From the NCBI RefSeq assembly GCF_030547685.1, contig NZ_JAUOQM010000052.1:61222-125221 (forward strand): a stretch of DNA of 64,000 nt. Direction: 5' to 3'. Positions 27,599 through 37,259 of the stretch are shown in pieces. This stretch comes from Gilvimarinus sp. 2_MG-2023 (GTDB taxonomy: Bacteria; Pseudomonadota; Gammaproteobacteria; Pseudomonadales; Cellvibrionaceae). Within the stretch, counting starts at the first letter, position 1. Each line of letters begins with the position of its first letter. The position numbers and the translations under genes were made by a program. The notes below the pieces were generated by a model. The model was given only the letters and a program-made list of their open reading frames with translations. It made no database searches and was not told the origin of the DNA.

Positions 27599-29278
27599 AT
27601 GAATCTAATCGATAGTGGCGTTATCCTGGTGTTCACCATACTGGTGCTGGGGTGCGGGCTGAGCTTTTCTCGCTCGGGGAAAAGCATGAACAGCTTTTAC
27701 GCCGCGGGCGGCGCGCTACCCTGGTGGATGAGCGGATTATCGCTGTTTATGAGCTTTTTTTCGTCGGGCACGTTTGTGACCTGGGGCTCTATTGCCTATA
27801 GCCAGGGTTTTGTCGCCATTACCATTCAGTGGACCATGGCGATTGCAGGCATCCTGGTGGGTTTGTATATCGCACCTCGTTGGAATCGTACCAAAGCGCT
27901 AACGGCCTCCGAGTATATTCGCGACCGTTTGGGCGTACGGGTACAAAAGACTTACACCTATATTTTGCTGCTAATCGGTAGTTTTTCTACTGGTGCGTTT
28001 TTATACCCCGTCGCCAAGATTGTCGAAGTGAGTACCGGCATTCCTTTGTCGCTGAGTATTGCCATTTTGGGGCTGGTTATCTTGGCTTACACCGCCGTGG
28101 GCGGGTTGTGGGCGGTGATTGTGACCGACATTTTGCAGTTTGTGGTGTTAACCGCGGCGGTGATTATTGTTGTGCCGCTGGCGCTCGACCGGGTCGGGGG
28201 TGTTAGTGGTTTTCTCGCTCAGGCTCCGCCGGAGTTGTTCGCGCCGGTAAGCGGTGATTATACCTGGACCTTTATCGTGGTTTTTGGGCTCTACAACCTG
28301 TTTTTTATCGCCGGCAACTGGCCTTATGTACAGCGCTATACCTCGGTTGCGACACCGGAGGATGCCAAAAAGGTGGGGCTTTTGTTTGGCGGTTTGTATT
28401 TTATTAGCCCCCTAATATGGATGTTACCACCCATGGTCTATCGGGTATTAAACCCGGATTTAACCGGTTTGGCCGATGAAGGGGCCTACCTGCTTATCTG
28501 CAAAGAGATACTGCCGGTGGGTATGTTGGGCCTAATGCTCGGGGCGATGATTTTTGCCACATCCAGCTCGGTTAATACCGCTATCAATTTGTTCTCTGGG
28601 GTGATTGCCAACGATATTTATAAAAATATCCGGCCCTCGGCCAGTGACCGGGCGCTGGTGAGAGTGGGCCGTCTGGCTACTGTTGCTCTGGGTTTAATTA
28701 CCATCGCGGTGGCACTGTTTATTCCCAAGATGGGAGGCATTGTTTCTTTTGTATTCACAATCGCCGCCATGACCGGTGGCGCACTGTTTTTACCACCGGT
28801 GTGGGCATTGTTTTCAAAGTATCAAACCGGGGCCATGTTGTTGAGTGTTTCGCTGTTTACCTTGGCGGTGAATGCCGTTTTTAAATTTGTAGTTCCCGCG
28901 CTCTGGGGGATGAGCCTTAACCGTGAACAAGAAACCCTGTTGGGTATTGGGTTACCGGTATTGCTGCTTGCGGTTAGCGAGTTAATGGCCCGGCACCGCG
29001 GCCTTGAGGCGCCTCAATACCAAAAGTACAAGGTGCTGGAGCAGGCCAAACATGAGGCCGCTGCCAGTGTATCTCAGTCCCAGCATCAGGCTGACAATCG
29101 GCACGGCTTGCGGGTGATCGCCGCCGGTGTCTTTGCCATTGGCCTGATTATGCTGGCGCTGTCGGTGATAGCCGAGGCTAGCGCAATTTTAGTGGCTGCA
29201 ATAGCAGGCTTAATTATAGCGCTGGGCGTGGCTATGTATTTTCGCCAGCGACAAAACAAAGACGTTTGGAGTAAATGA
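27599..29278 (+). CDS. Sodium:solute symporter (SSS family)
   Basis: This 559-residue inner-membrane symporter has about 13 helices and the SSS motifs FYAAGGALPWWMSGLSLFMSFFS and VGGLWAVIVTDILQF. It differs clearly from the symporter at 3802-5364, so the region has two sugar-type symporters. Its stop overlaps the start of the GH117 gene, which points to import of neoagarobiose or a related oligosaccharide for that cytoplasmic enzyme. The last 60 residues form a helical hydrophobic extension after a polar linker. Confidence 0.92.
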   Translation: MNLIDSGVILVFTILVLGCGLSFSRSGKSMNSFYAAGGALPWWMSGLSLFMSFFSSGTFVTWGSIAYSQGFVAITIQWTMAIAGILVGLYIAPRWNRTKALTASEYIRDRLGVRVQKTYTYILLLIGSFSTGAFLYPVAKIVEVSTGIPLSLSIAILGLVILAYTAVGGLWAVIVTDILQFVVLTAAVIIVVPLALDRVGGVSGFLAQAPPELFAPVSGDYTWTFIVVFGLYNLFFIAGNWPYVQRYTSVATPEDAKKVGLLFGGLYFISPLIWMLPPMVYRVLNPDLTGLADEGAYLLICKEILPVGMLGLMLGAMIFATSSSVNTAINLFSGVIANDIYKNIRPSASDRALVRVGRLATVALGLITIAVALFIPKMGGIVSFVFTIAAMTGGALFLPPVWALFSKYQTGAMLLSVSLFTLAVNAVFKFVVPALWGMSLNREQETLLGIGLPVLLLAVSELMARHRGLEAPQYQKYKVLEQAKHEAAASVSQSQHQADNRHGLRVIAAGVFAIGLIMLALSVIAEASAILVAAIAGLIIALGVAMYFRQRQNKDVWSK

Positions 29279-30510
29279 TGAGCGATACCCATCAAGATAC
29301 TGAGCATGGGGCCTTCCCCTGGGATATTCCGGCAACCAGGCCCGATCGGCCCTTAAGTAAGGCTATGGAGCGGTTGTACCGCAACTATATAACGCCGCGC
29401 CCGGAAGACAACCCCTTGTTCACCAGCTTTAAGTACACGCGTATCAGCGGGTTTGATTATGGTGCAGAAGATGGCCGGATCTCGCGGCGCGATCCATCTA
29501 AAATAATCTGCGCGAACGGCAAATATTATATCTGGTACACCAAGCGTGATACTGTCTCTGCGCCGCGCGGGGCACAAGCTTGCACCGAGACCATCCCGTC
29601 CATGGACTGGGATTTAAGTGATATTTGGTACGCCACCTCGGAAGACGGTTTTCACTGGCAGGAACAAGGTCTGGCGGTTGGCCGACCCGACAGACCTAAA
29701 TTGGGATGGCGCTCGGTGTCTACGCCCGATATTCTGGTTTGGAAGGGCAGGTATTATCTGTACTACCAGGCGTTTGAAGAACCCAGTGGTTTAAAGGGAG
29801 ACCACTGCCCGGTAAGCGTATCGGTAGCCGACTTGCCCGATGGCCCCTGGACACCCTGTGGCGATGCGGTCATTCCCAATGGTGCGCCGGGTGAGTGGGA
29901 TCAATTTTCCATTCACGGTCCGTATCCTATTGTCATCGATAACAAAATTTATATTTATTACAAGGCCGCGTTTGGCGATCGGCCGGACTACTTGGTGGGC
30001 AATGGTGTGGCTATTGCCGACGACCCTCTGGGCCCTTTTGTGAAACACCCTCTTAACCCGGTGTTAAATTCCTGTCACGAAACCACGGTGTTTCGTTTTG
30101 GCAAAGGCGTTGCCGCTTTTGCGATACGCAATGGTATCGAGAGCAACACCATTCAGTACTCACCCGACGGTATTAATTTCGATATTGCGGCGGTCACCGC
30201 ACTTATGCCGGTGGGCGCAGGCCCTTATATTCCCGATGTGTTTCACAGCGAAGGTGAAGGGCAGGGTTTTACCTGGGGGTTATCGCATTTTTGCGATCAC
30301 GATAAACCCGACACTAAATTCAGTTTTTTAGGGCGGTTTGACTGTGATTTACGCAACCAGATTCCGCGCTCGAATATTGCCAACAATACTGAAATTAAAT
30401 GGTATCCCGAGGTATGTTTTTCGCAAAGCTTGCCGGCCGAGGTAAAAGAGGCACGAGCTAAACAAGCAAGACAGCATGCACTTGCTAACCACACAAGAGC
30501 TAAACAATGA
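29275..30510 (+). CDS. GH117 alpha-1,3-(3,6-anhydro)-L-galactosidase (neoagarobiose hydrolase)
   Basis: This 411-residue enzyme matches the five-bladed propeller family GH117, which releases 3,6-anhydro-L-galactose from the non-reducing end of neoagaro-oligosaccharides. Diagnostic blocks are RRDPSKI (with D73 as a likely catalytic Asp), YYIWYTKRDTVSAPRGAQAC, DWDLSDIWYATSEDGFHW, WRSVSTPDILVW, and a conserved His in CHETTVF. There is no signal peptide, so it acts in the cytoplasm. Start (ATG 29275 or 29278) and stop both overlap neighbours (ATGA), which couples it to the symporter before and the FAD oxidoreductase after. Confidence 0.92.
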   Translation: MMSDTHQDTEHGAFPWDIPATRPDRPLSKAMERLYRNYITPRPEDNPLFTSFKYTRISGFDYGAEDGRISRRDPSKIICANGKYYIWYTKRDTVSAPRGAQACTETIPSMDWDLSDIWYATSEDGFHWQEQGLAVGRPDRPKLGWRSVSTPDILVWKGRYYLYYQAFEEPSGLKGDHCPVSVSVADLPDGPWTPCGDAVIPNGAPGEWDQFSIHGPYPIVIDNKIYIYYKAAFGDRPDYLVGNGVAIADDPLGPFVKHPLNPVLNSCHETTVFRFGKGVAAFAIRNGIESNTIQYSPDGINFDIAAVTALMPVGAGPYIPDVFHSEGEGQGFTWGLSHFCDHDKPDTKFSFLGRFDCDLRNQIPRSNIANNTEIKWYPEVCFSQSLPAEVKEARAKQARQHALANHTRAKQ

Positions 30511-32816
30511 TTCGTGAACAATTTAGTGAGAAACCGCGAGCCAATAAACGCACCGATTTGAGCGCCGATGTAGTCGTTGCCGGTGGCGGCTTGGCCGGCG
30601 TGTGCGCTGCCATCAGCGCCGCGCGCGCCGGTGCCCGCGTGATTTTAGTGCAAGATCGCCCCGTACTGGGTGGCAACGCCTCCAGTGAGGTGCGGCTGTG
30701 GGCCCTGGGCGCAACCTCCCATATGGGCAACAACAATCGCTACTCCCGCGAGGGCGGGGTGATCGATGAAATCATGCTGGAAAATACCTACCGCAACCCT
30801 ATGGGTAATCCGCTGATTTTTGACGCCGTACTTCTAGACAAAGTCGTGGCCGAGCGCAACATTACCTTGCTACTCAATACCGCGGTGTACCAGGTCAACA
30901 AAAGTGAGTCGCGACGCATTGCGTCCTGCGATGGTTTTTGCAGTCAAAACAGTCTCCACTATCGCTTAACGGCGCCGGTGTTTATCGACGCCACCGGCGA
31001 CGGTCTACTGGCGTTTAACGCCGGGGCAAGCTTTCGTATCGGCGCCGAGGGGCGTGACGAGTTTGGTGAGGGTATGGCACCTTGCGAGGCCAACCGCGAG
31101 CTCTTGGGGCACTCGCTGTTTTTTTACAGCAAACGGATGAACCATCCGGTTCACTATCAGGCGCCGGACTTTGCCTATAGCCACGAAGAAATAGGCGCTT
31201 TACCGCGCAGTAAAAATATTCAAAGCGGCGACTCGGGCTGCAAATTCTGGTGGCTCGAGTACGGCGGCATCAAAGACACCAATTACGAGACAGAAGACAT
31301 TAAGTGGGAGCTTTGGAAAATCGTCTATGGTATTTGGGACTATATTAAAAACAGTGGCCGTTATGAGGATGTAGAAAACTTAACCCTCGAGTGGGTGGGT
31401 ACCATTCCCGGTAAACGAGAAAGCCGTCGCTTTGAAGGCGAGTATATGTTGACGCAACAGGATATTGTCGAGCAGCGCGAGTTTGACGACGCCATATCGT
31501 TTGGTGGCTGGGCCATTGATTTGCATCCGGCCGAGGGTGTTTACAGTGATAAGCCGCCCTGTTCGCAATACCATGCCAAAGGTGTTTATCAAATTCCCTA
31601 TCGCTGCTTTTTAAGCCGCGATATCGACAACCTTTTGCTCGCCGGGCGTATCATCAGCGCCAGTCATATTGCTTTTGGTTCCACTCGGGTGATGATTACC
31701 TGTGCCCACGGTGGCCAGGCCATGGGGCAGGCCGCCGCCATGTGTGTGGAAAACCAGTGTGACCCTAAAGCGTTGCTGGCACCGCTCCCCATGGCGCAAT
31801 TGCAACAACGTTTGAATCTTACCGGTCACGGCCTGCCCGGTATGGCGCTTAGTAAAGAGCACTGCCTAAGTCACCGGGCGGAGGTCAGTGCCAGCAGTAC
31901 CTATGAAGGGTTAACCCTGGGGGCGGCGACCGGCTGGACGCCGCTTAGCCAGTCGCTGGCACAGATGCTGCCACTGAGTGGGCGCGAATTTCCGGTAGCG
32001 CGACTACGGGTTAAAGCCGAAGCCGCCACCGAGCTTACCGTGCAACTGCGCGTTAGTGAAAAAGCGCAAAACTATACACCGGAAACCACGTTAGCAAGCC
32101 AAACCTTGTCGTTGGGGCCGGGCGAGCAGGAGATCACGCTGGAGTTTAACGCTGCGGCCCCGACTAAACAGTATGGTTTTATCTGCTTTATGGCGAATGA
32201 CAATATCCAGTTGGCCACCACAGAGCAACGCTTAAGTGCCGTGGCCACGGTGATGCATAAAGAGCATAAAGCGGTTTCGAACACCGGCAAGCAAGAGGCA
32301 CCCGCCGGTAGCGGTATCGACGAATTTGAAATCTGGACGCCCGAGCGTCGTCCTGGCGGTAAAAATCTGGCGTTGCACTTTGCCCAGCTGCTGGATTTAT
32401 ACCATCCTGAGAATCTCAACAACGGTTTTACCCGGCCTTGGCTGGGCACCAATGCCTGGGTGGCCTCGCCTGATGATGTTAAACCTCAGGTGCATTGGCG
32501 CTGGCATGATTCGGTAAGTATTCAAGCCGTACGACTGTTTTTTGATTGCGATTACGACCACGCGCTAGAAACGGTCTTGATGGAGCACCCCGAAAACCAC
32601 ATGCCATTCTGCGTGCGTCAATATCGGTTGTTGGACGATCAAGGCCGGGTGCTTTATCAGTGCTCGGATAATCACCAAAGCGTTAACCTTGTGCGTTTTG
32701 ATCAACCGGTGACTACCCGAACCTTGACGCTGGAGCTTGAACACCCCTCAAACGAGGTGCCGGCGGGGCTGTTTGAAGTCTATATTCACAGTGACCAGGC
32801 AACCCAGGCTAAATAA
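30507..32816 (+). CDS. FAD-dependent oxidoreductase with C-terminal discoidin-like domain
   Basis: This 769-residue protein begins with an FAD-binding Rossmann motif (VVVAGGGLAGVCAAISAARAG, about 25-45) and DRPVLGGNASSEVRLW, as in the FAD_oxidored family (PF12831 type). LLLAGRIISASHIAFGSTRVMITC is the second flavin-binding block. The last 150 residues (about 615-765) look like a galactose-binding or discoidin sandwich. It has no signal peptide. Members of this family in polysaccharide loci have no settled reaction. The 4-bp overlap with GH117 suggests it acts on anhydrogalactose, galactose or a short oligosaccharide in the cytoplasm, which is inference. Confidence 0.82.
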   Translation: MIREQFSEKPRANKRTDLSADVVVAGGGLAGVCAAISAARAGARVILVQDRPVLGGNASSEVRLWALGATSHMGNNNRYSREGGVIDEIMLENTYRNPMGNPLIFDAVLLDKVVAERNITLLLNTAVYQVNKSESRRIASCDGFCSQNSLHYRLTAPVFIDATGDGLLAFNAGASFRIGAEGRDEFGEGMAPCEANRELLGHSLFFYSKRMNHPVHYQAPDFAYSHEEIGALPRSKNIQSGDSGCKFWWLEYGGIKDTNYETEDIKWELWKIVYGIWDYIKNSGRYEDVENLTLEWVGTIPGKRESRRFEGEYMLTQQDIVEQREFDDAISFGGWAIDLHPAEGVYSDKPPCSQYHAKGVYQIPYRCFLSRDIDNLLLAGRIISASHIAFGSTRVMITCAHGGQAMGQAAAMCVENQCDPKALLAPLPMAQLQQRLNLTGHGLPGMALSKEHCLSHRAEVSASSTYEGLTLGAATGWTPLSQSLAQMLPLSGREFPVARLRVKAEAATELTVQLRVSEKAQNYTPETTLASQTLSLGPGEQEITLEFNAAAPTKQYGFICFMANDNIQLATTEQRLSAVATVMHKEHKAVSNTGKQEAPAGSGIDEFEIWTPERRPGGKNLALHFAQLLDLYHPENLNNGFTRPWLGTNAWVASPDDVKPQVHWRWHDSVSIQAVRLFFDCDYDHALETVLMEHPENHMPFCVRQYRLLDDQGRVLYQCSDNHQSVNLVRFDQPVTTRTLTLELEHPSNEVPAGLFEVYIHSDQATQAK

Positions 32817-33385
32817 TGAAGCTTGCCACGGACCACACTGCCAATGATGCCCAGCGGCTTTCCCGCTGGGTGGCGCGTGCCCGTGGCGGTGACATCAAGG
32901 CGTTTGAATATTTGGTTAGCCAGCAGCAAAGCCTGGTACGCAGTTATTTGGCTAAGCGCACAGATTACAGAGCCGACGTGGATGATTTAGCCCAGGAAAG
33001 CTTTGTACTGGCTTGGCAAAAGCTGGCCACCTTGCACGACGACGCCGCGTTTAGTGGTTGGGTGTTGTCTATTGCGCAAAATCTTTTGCGCAATCACCAC
33101 CGAAAACATGCCAGGCTGGCACCCACCGAGCCAGATTTACTGGCGCAACTGCTGGATGAACAACAGCAACAGCACCCGGACGAGCAAGAGGCCGAGTTAA
33201 GCCTGCTGCGACAATGTCTGCTTAAACTGGATCACCCAGCGCAAAAAACACTCAGGCTTTATTACCGCGAAGGTTATAGCTTGCAGGAGTTGCGCGAGGC
33301 TATGGACGTGGCGCACTCGACGCTCACCATGCGATTAAACCGCTACCGCAAAAAACTGCGCGACTGTATTAACCGAGGCCACTGA
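32816..33385 (+). CDS. ECF-type RNA polymerase sigma factor
   Basis: This 189-residue sigma-70 factor contains only region 2 (about 25-90: DIKAFEYLVSQQQSLV, DDLAQESFVLAWQKL) and region 4 (about 125-182: LYYREGYSLQELREAMDVAHSTLTMRLNRYRKKL). The ATG overlaps the oxidoreductase stop (TAATG). The FecR-like anti-sigma gene starts 4 bases after its stop. The layout is that of sigma/FecR pairs of Planctomycetes and Verrucomicrobia and of some Cellvibrionales. It probably directs RNA polymerase to agar genes when the anti-sigma senses glycan. Its target promoter was not identified. Confidence 0.93.
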   Translation: MKLATDHTANDAQRLSRWVARARGGDIKAFEYLVSQQQSLVRSYLAKRTDYRADVDDLAQESFVLAWQKLATLHDDAAFSGWVLSIAQNLLRNHHRKHARLAPTEPDLLAQLLDEQQQQHPDEQEAELSLLRQCLLKLDHPAQKTLRLYYREGYSLQELREAMDVAHSTLTMRLNRYRKKLRDCINRGH

Positions 33386-33389
33386 CACC

Positions 33390-34928
33390 ATGATAAGCCC
33401 GACCGATTCACAGCTGATTGAGCGCTATCTGGCCGGCGATAAAAGCGCCCGGCAAGCGCTTATTGAGCGGATGCAAAACGATGCAGAGTTTAAAGCGCAA
33501 CTCGCGCAACAGAGGGATATGCACCGCTTACTGGCTTACGCGCATCAGGCAAGCTCTGGCGATGCTTTTACCGCGGCGGTATTACAAAGAGTGCAGGCCG
33601 GGCCCGCTGAGGCCTCTAGCCGCCGTTACGGTTGGTGGGCAACCGCTTGCGCTTGCTTGCTGGCCTGTGTGGTAGCGGTTTTTTATACCTTAACCGCGCC
33701 CGTCAGTGTGGGCAGTATCAGCAAATTGGCGGGCACCGGGGTGGAATACACACCGGGCCAAAGTATTTCTGCGGGCGAGTTTTATCTGGACGCAGGCTAC
33801 GCCGAAATCACACTGACTAACGGCGTGGTACTGCTGTTGGAGTCGCCGGCGCGACTGATGTTTGAAAACGCCGATCGCTTAGTGCTGAGTGAGGGCGCCC
33901 TGGTTGCTAAAGTACCGCCCGAGGCGACCGGCTTTGCGGTGAACACTCCGAGCGCCAACATTATCGATCTAGGTACCGAATTTGGTGTCGCGGTGGACGA
34001 CACAGGCGCCTCTCAGGTGCATGTGCTTGAAGGCGAAGTCAAAGTAAAAACGCCGGGCTCGCAAGAGTATGAAAACCTCTATCAGGACGATGCCCGAAGC
34101 TTTGATTTAAATCAGCAAATGGCGGTTATCCAAAGTCAGCCCAATCGTTTTATGCGCACGTTACCGGGGCGGCGCTATCAGCAACCACAGTATTTGCACT
34201 GGTCTTTTGACGATGCAGGCCCTGATCATAGCGGGACGTTTAACTGCGCCGGCCCAGGCATTGGTCAGCAGTGCTTTACCGCTCAAGCTCGTACCCTGCA
34301 AGGCGACAACGCACCACCTGCGTTAATTGAAGGCGCCTTTGGTGAGGCGGTATGGTTTAACGGGGCCGATCAATGGTTGGCTACCGAGTTCCCGGGCATT
34401 GGGGGCAATAAACCGCGCACGGTAACCTTTTGGGTGAAAGTGCCCCAAGACTTTGCACCCCATCAGGGGTTTGGCATTCTCAGTTGGGGCTTGTCCGATA
34501 AGCTATCTGCCTGGCAAATTTCTATAAATCCGTTGGATGTCAGTGGGCCGCTGGGGCGTATCCGGGTGGGTACCAACGAGGCGGAAATCGTCGGCACCAC
34601 CGATTTGCGCGACAATCAATGGCACCATGTGGCGATTGTGTTGTTTGGGGGCGATAAAGCCGATTTATCCACCCACGTATTGGTTTATATCGATGGTGAA
34701 CTAGAGCGCAGCTATAGCAAATCCATCGCGCGCGTTTCTACCGAGCTCAACCACCCGCAATCCAAACCTTTGATGATGGGGCGCAACATCGCTTTTAGCG
34801 ACCCAAACAACCGCCAAAGAACCAATCGTTTTTTTCGCGGCGGAGTCGATGAGGTATACCTTTTTGATACAGCCTTAACCCAGCAGGATATTAATAAACT
34901 GATGCGCACCAATGCCCTGACGCATTGA
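33390..34928 (+). CDS. FecR-type anti-sigma factor with periplasmic LamG domain
   Basis: This is a 512-residue single-pass membrane regulator. It has a cytoplasmic N-terminus (1-80), a transmembrane helix at about 82-102, a FecR domain (about 130-235, with FAVNTPSANIIDLGTEFGVAVD and VHVLEGEVKVK) and a LamG/concanavalin-like lectin domain (about 275-505, with VTFWVKVP, WHHVAIVLF and RFFRGGVDEVYLFDTALTQQDI). FecR proteins hold an ECF sigma factor until an outer signal is bound. Here a lectin-like module replaces the usual contact with a TonB receptor, so direct binding of agar-derived saccharides in the periplasm is a reasonable inference. Confidence 0.88.
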   Translation: MISPTDSQLIERYLAGDKSARQALIERMQNDAEFKAQLAQQRDMHRLLAYAHQASSGDAFTAAVLQRVQAGPAEASSRRYGWWATACACLLACVVAVFYTLTAPVSVGSISKLAGTGVEYTPGQSISAGEFYLDAGYAEITLTNGVVLLLESPARLMFENADRLVLSEGALVAKVPPEATGFAVNTPSANIIDLGTEFGVAVDDTGASQVHVLEGEVKVKTPGSQEYENLYQDDARSFDLNQQMAVIQSQPNRFMRTLPGRRYQQPQYLHWSFDDAGPDHSGTFNCAGPGIGQQCFTAQARTLQGDNAPPALIEGAFGEAVWFNGADQWLATEFPGIGGNKPRTVTFWVKVPQDFAPHQGFGILSWGLSDKLSAWQISINPLDVSGPLGRIRVGTNEAEIVGTTDLRDNQWHHVAIVLFGGDKADLSTHVLVYIDGELERSYSKSIARVSTELNHPQSKPLMMGRNIAFSDPNNRQRTNRFFRGGVDEVYLFDTALTQQDINKLMRTNALTH

Positions 34929-34970
34929 ATGATCACTACCAATCTATAAAAGGTATTACACAATAACGTT

Positions 34971-37259
34971 ATGAAACTAAAAAAAAGAGCGAGTTTAATC
35001 GCACAGACGAACATGTTTTTAACCGCGTTGCTAATCACCGCCTGTAGCCATGTCAACGAGGATTCGCCCAAACAGCAACGGCTTATGGATTTTTCTGAGA
35101 AGGCTGATATCAATCATATAGCACCTCTAGCCGCCTCGGTAAGCTACGCCGAGCTCGATGGGGGCGCCGCTCAAATCGATCTGCACTCTATATCAAATCA
35201 TATCGCCGGTTTTACCATTCAACCCGATAAACCTTGGGATTTTAGCGATTTTAAAGCACTTGCGTTAACGCTGGATATCGCCAACCCAACGGATGAATCG
35301 GTCAGTATGTATGTGAGCACCAGTGACAAAAATGGCGATTTTCAAATGCGCAGCTTTGTGGTGCCAGCGCAATCGAGCCAGCGCTATGTTATTGATGTCG
35401 ACGTGCCCGAGCTTACCACTGAGACGGGCATTCGCTCCAACCCCGAGAGTTGGGATAACCCCTATCAAGCGCTTATTTGGCGCGGCGGGAAAAAACAATT
35501 AGATACCTCGGCGATTACCGGCATTCGGTTTGATGTGCGCGGCGCACTGCGCGATAAAACACTTATCGTCGATAACGTAACAGCAATAGAGCCCCGCGAA
35601 TTTAAAGATGATTACCTAAAAGGCCTGGTAGACTCCTTTGGCCAAAATGCCAAAATGGACTTTGCGCAAAAAATCGATTCAGTGGAGCAGCTGCGTCTCG
35701 TCTCGGACGTCGAACAGCAACAGCTACAAAGCGGCCCGCTGGCCGATCGCTCGCGTTATCATGGCTGGCGCGATGGGCCTAAGTTAGAGGCCACTGGCTT
35801 TTATCACACCGAAAAGTATCAAGGGAAGTGGAGCCTGGTGGACCCAGAGGGCTATTTGTTTTTCTCAAATGGTATCGCCAATGTGCGCATGGCCAATACC
35901 TCGACCATGACGGGTTACGATTTTGACCACGAGCTTATACCCGGGCGCAGTAGCAATGACTTTACCCCGGAAGACTCTTTAGGGTTAAACCGGGTTCCCG
36001 ATCAGGCATTGTCAAGCCGCTACGTTAGCTCGGCGCTGCGTGCCGATATGTTTACCTGGCTACCCGATTACCAGGAGCCGCTCGGAAAGCACTTTGGCTA
36101 CCGCCGGGAGGTGCACTCGGGGGCAATGGAGCGCGGTGAAATCTACAGTTTTTACCGTGCCAATCTGGCCCGAAAATACCGCACCCACGATACCGCCACA
36201 CTAATGCAGCAATGGCGCGATACGACCGTTAAACGTATGGAAAACTGGGGCTTTACCTCGTTTGGTAACTGGGTAGACCCCGGGTTTTACGAGATGCAAG
36301 ACTACCCTTATTTTGCCAACGGTTGGATTATCGGCGATTTTAAAACCGTTTCGAGTGGTAATGATTATTGGGGTGAATTGCCGGACCCGTTTGACCCGGT
36401 CTTCGCGGAGCGAGCCTACGCCACGGTGCAAAAAATCAGCGAGGAGGTCGCCAACAGCCCCTGGTGTGTGGGTGTGTTTATCGATAACGAAAAAAGCTGG
36501 GGCATTATGGGTTCGGTCGAGTCTCAGTATGGCGTTGTGTTAAATACGCTGACGCGCAAGGCAAGTGACAGCCCCACTAAAGCGGCGTTTGTGGCTTACC
36601 TTAAACAGCACTATGGCAGTATTGATGCACTTAACAACGCCTGGGGTACTCAAGCGGCGAGTTGGCAAACCCTGGAAGAGGGCATTGAACTTAACCGCTA
36701 TACCGATGCGGCGCTTGCGGACATGGCGGCAATGCTCGAGCTCTATACCGCCGAATACTTCCGTATTGTCGATGCGGCCATGGACGAGTTGATGCCCAAT
36801 CATTTGTATCTGGGGGCGCGCTTTGCCGATTGGGCCATGACCCCCGAGGTGCGTCAAGCGGCCGCGCCCTACGTTGATGTAATGAGCTATAACTATTACC
36901 GCGAGGCCGTAAGCGATGTGTTTTGGGACTTTTTAGCCGAGCTGGATATGCCCAGTATTATTGGCGAGTTTCATAATGGCGCGCTGGATTCAGGCCTACT
37001 TAACCCCGGTTTAATCCACGCCGAATCCCAGCACGATCGCGGCGTTAAATACCAAGAGTATGTTAACAGCGTGATCGACAATCCCTACTTTGTGGGCGTG
37101 CATTGGTTTCAGTATATCGACTCGCCTTTAACCGGCCGTGCCTACGATGGTGAAAATTATAACGTGGGCTTTGTCAGTGTCACGGATATCCCTTACAAGC
37201 CTTTGGTTGATGCCGCCCGCGAAGTGAATCAATCGCTCTATAAACGTCGCTACGACTAG
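34971..37259 (+). CDS. GH50 beta-agarase lipoprotein (number 2)
   Basis: This 762-residue GH50 enzyme begins with a basic n-region (MKLKKR) and the lipobox LITAC, so it is a lipoprotein. A beta-sandwich N-domain (about 45-215) is followed by the barrel with DGPKLEATGFYHTEKYQGKW and WSLVDPEGYLFFSNG. E507 in VFIDNEKSWG is the likely acid/base and E666 in IIGEFHNG the nucleophile. It is closer to GH50 number 3 than to number 1. It follows the FecR-LamG gene by 42 bp and probably ends that operon. No convincing ribosome site is seen close to the ATG. Confidence 0.93.
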   Translation: MKLKKRASLIAQTNMFLTALLITACSHVNEDSPKQQRLMDFSEKADINHIAPLAASVSYAELDGGAAQIDLHSISNHIAGFTIQPDKPWDFSDFKALALTLDIANPTDESVSMYVSTSDKNGDFQMRSFVVPAQSSQRYVIDVDVPELTTETGIRSNPESWDNPYQALIWRGGKKQLDTSAITGIRFDVRGALRDKTLIVDNVTAIEPREFKDDYLKGLVDSFGQNAKMDFAQKIDSVEQLRLVSDVEQQQLQSGPLADRSRYHGWRDGPKLEATGFYHTEKYQGKWSLVDPEGYLFFSNGIANVRMANTSTMTGYDFDHELIPGRSSNDFTPEDSLGLNRVPDQALSSRYVSSALRADMFTWLPDYQEPLGKHFGYRREVHSGAMERGEIYSFYRANLARKYRTHDTATLMQQWRDTTVKRMENWGFTSFGNWVDPGFYEMQDYPYFANGWIIGDFKTVSSGNDYWGELPDPFDPVFAERAYATVQKISEEVANSPWCVGVFIDNEKSWGIMGSVESQYGVVLNTLTRKASDSPTKAAFVAYLKQHYGSIDALNNAWGTQAASWQTLEEGIELNRYTDAALADMAAMLELYTAEYFRIVDAAMDELMPNHLYLGARFADWAMTPEVRQAAAPYVDVMSYNYYREAVSDVFWDFLAELDMPSIIGEFHNGALDSGLLNPGLIHAESQHDRGVKYQEYVNSVIDNPYFVGVHWFQYIDSPLTGRAYDGENYNVGFVSVTDIPYKPLVDAAREVNQSLYKRRYD

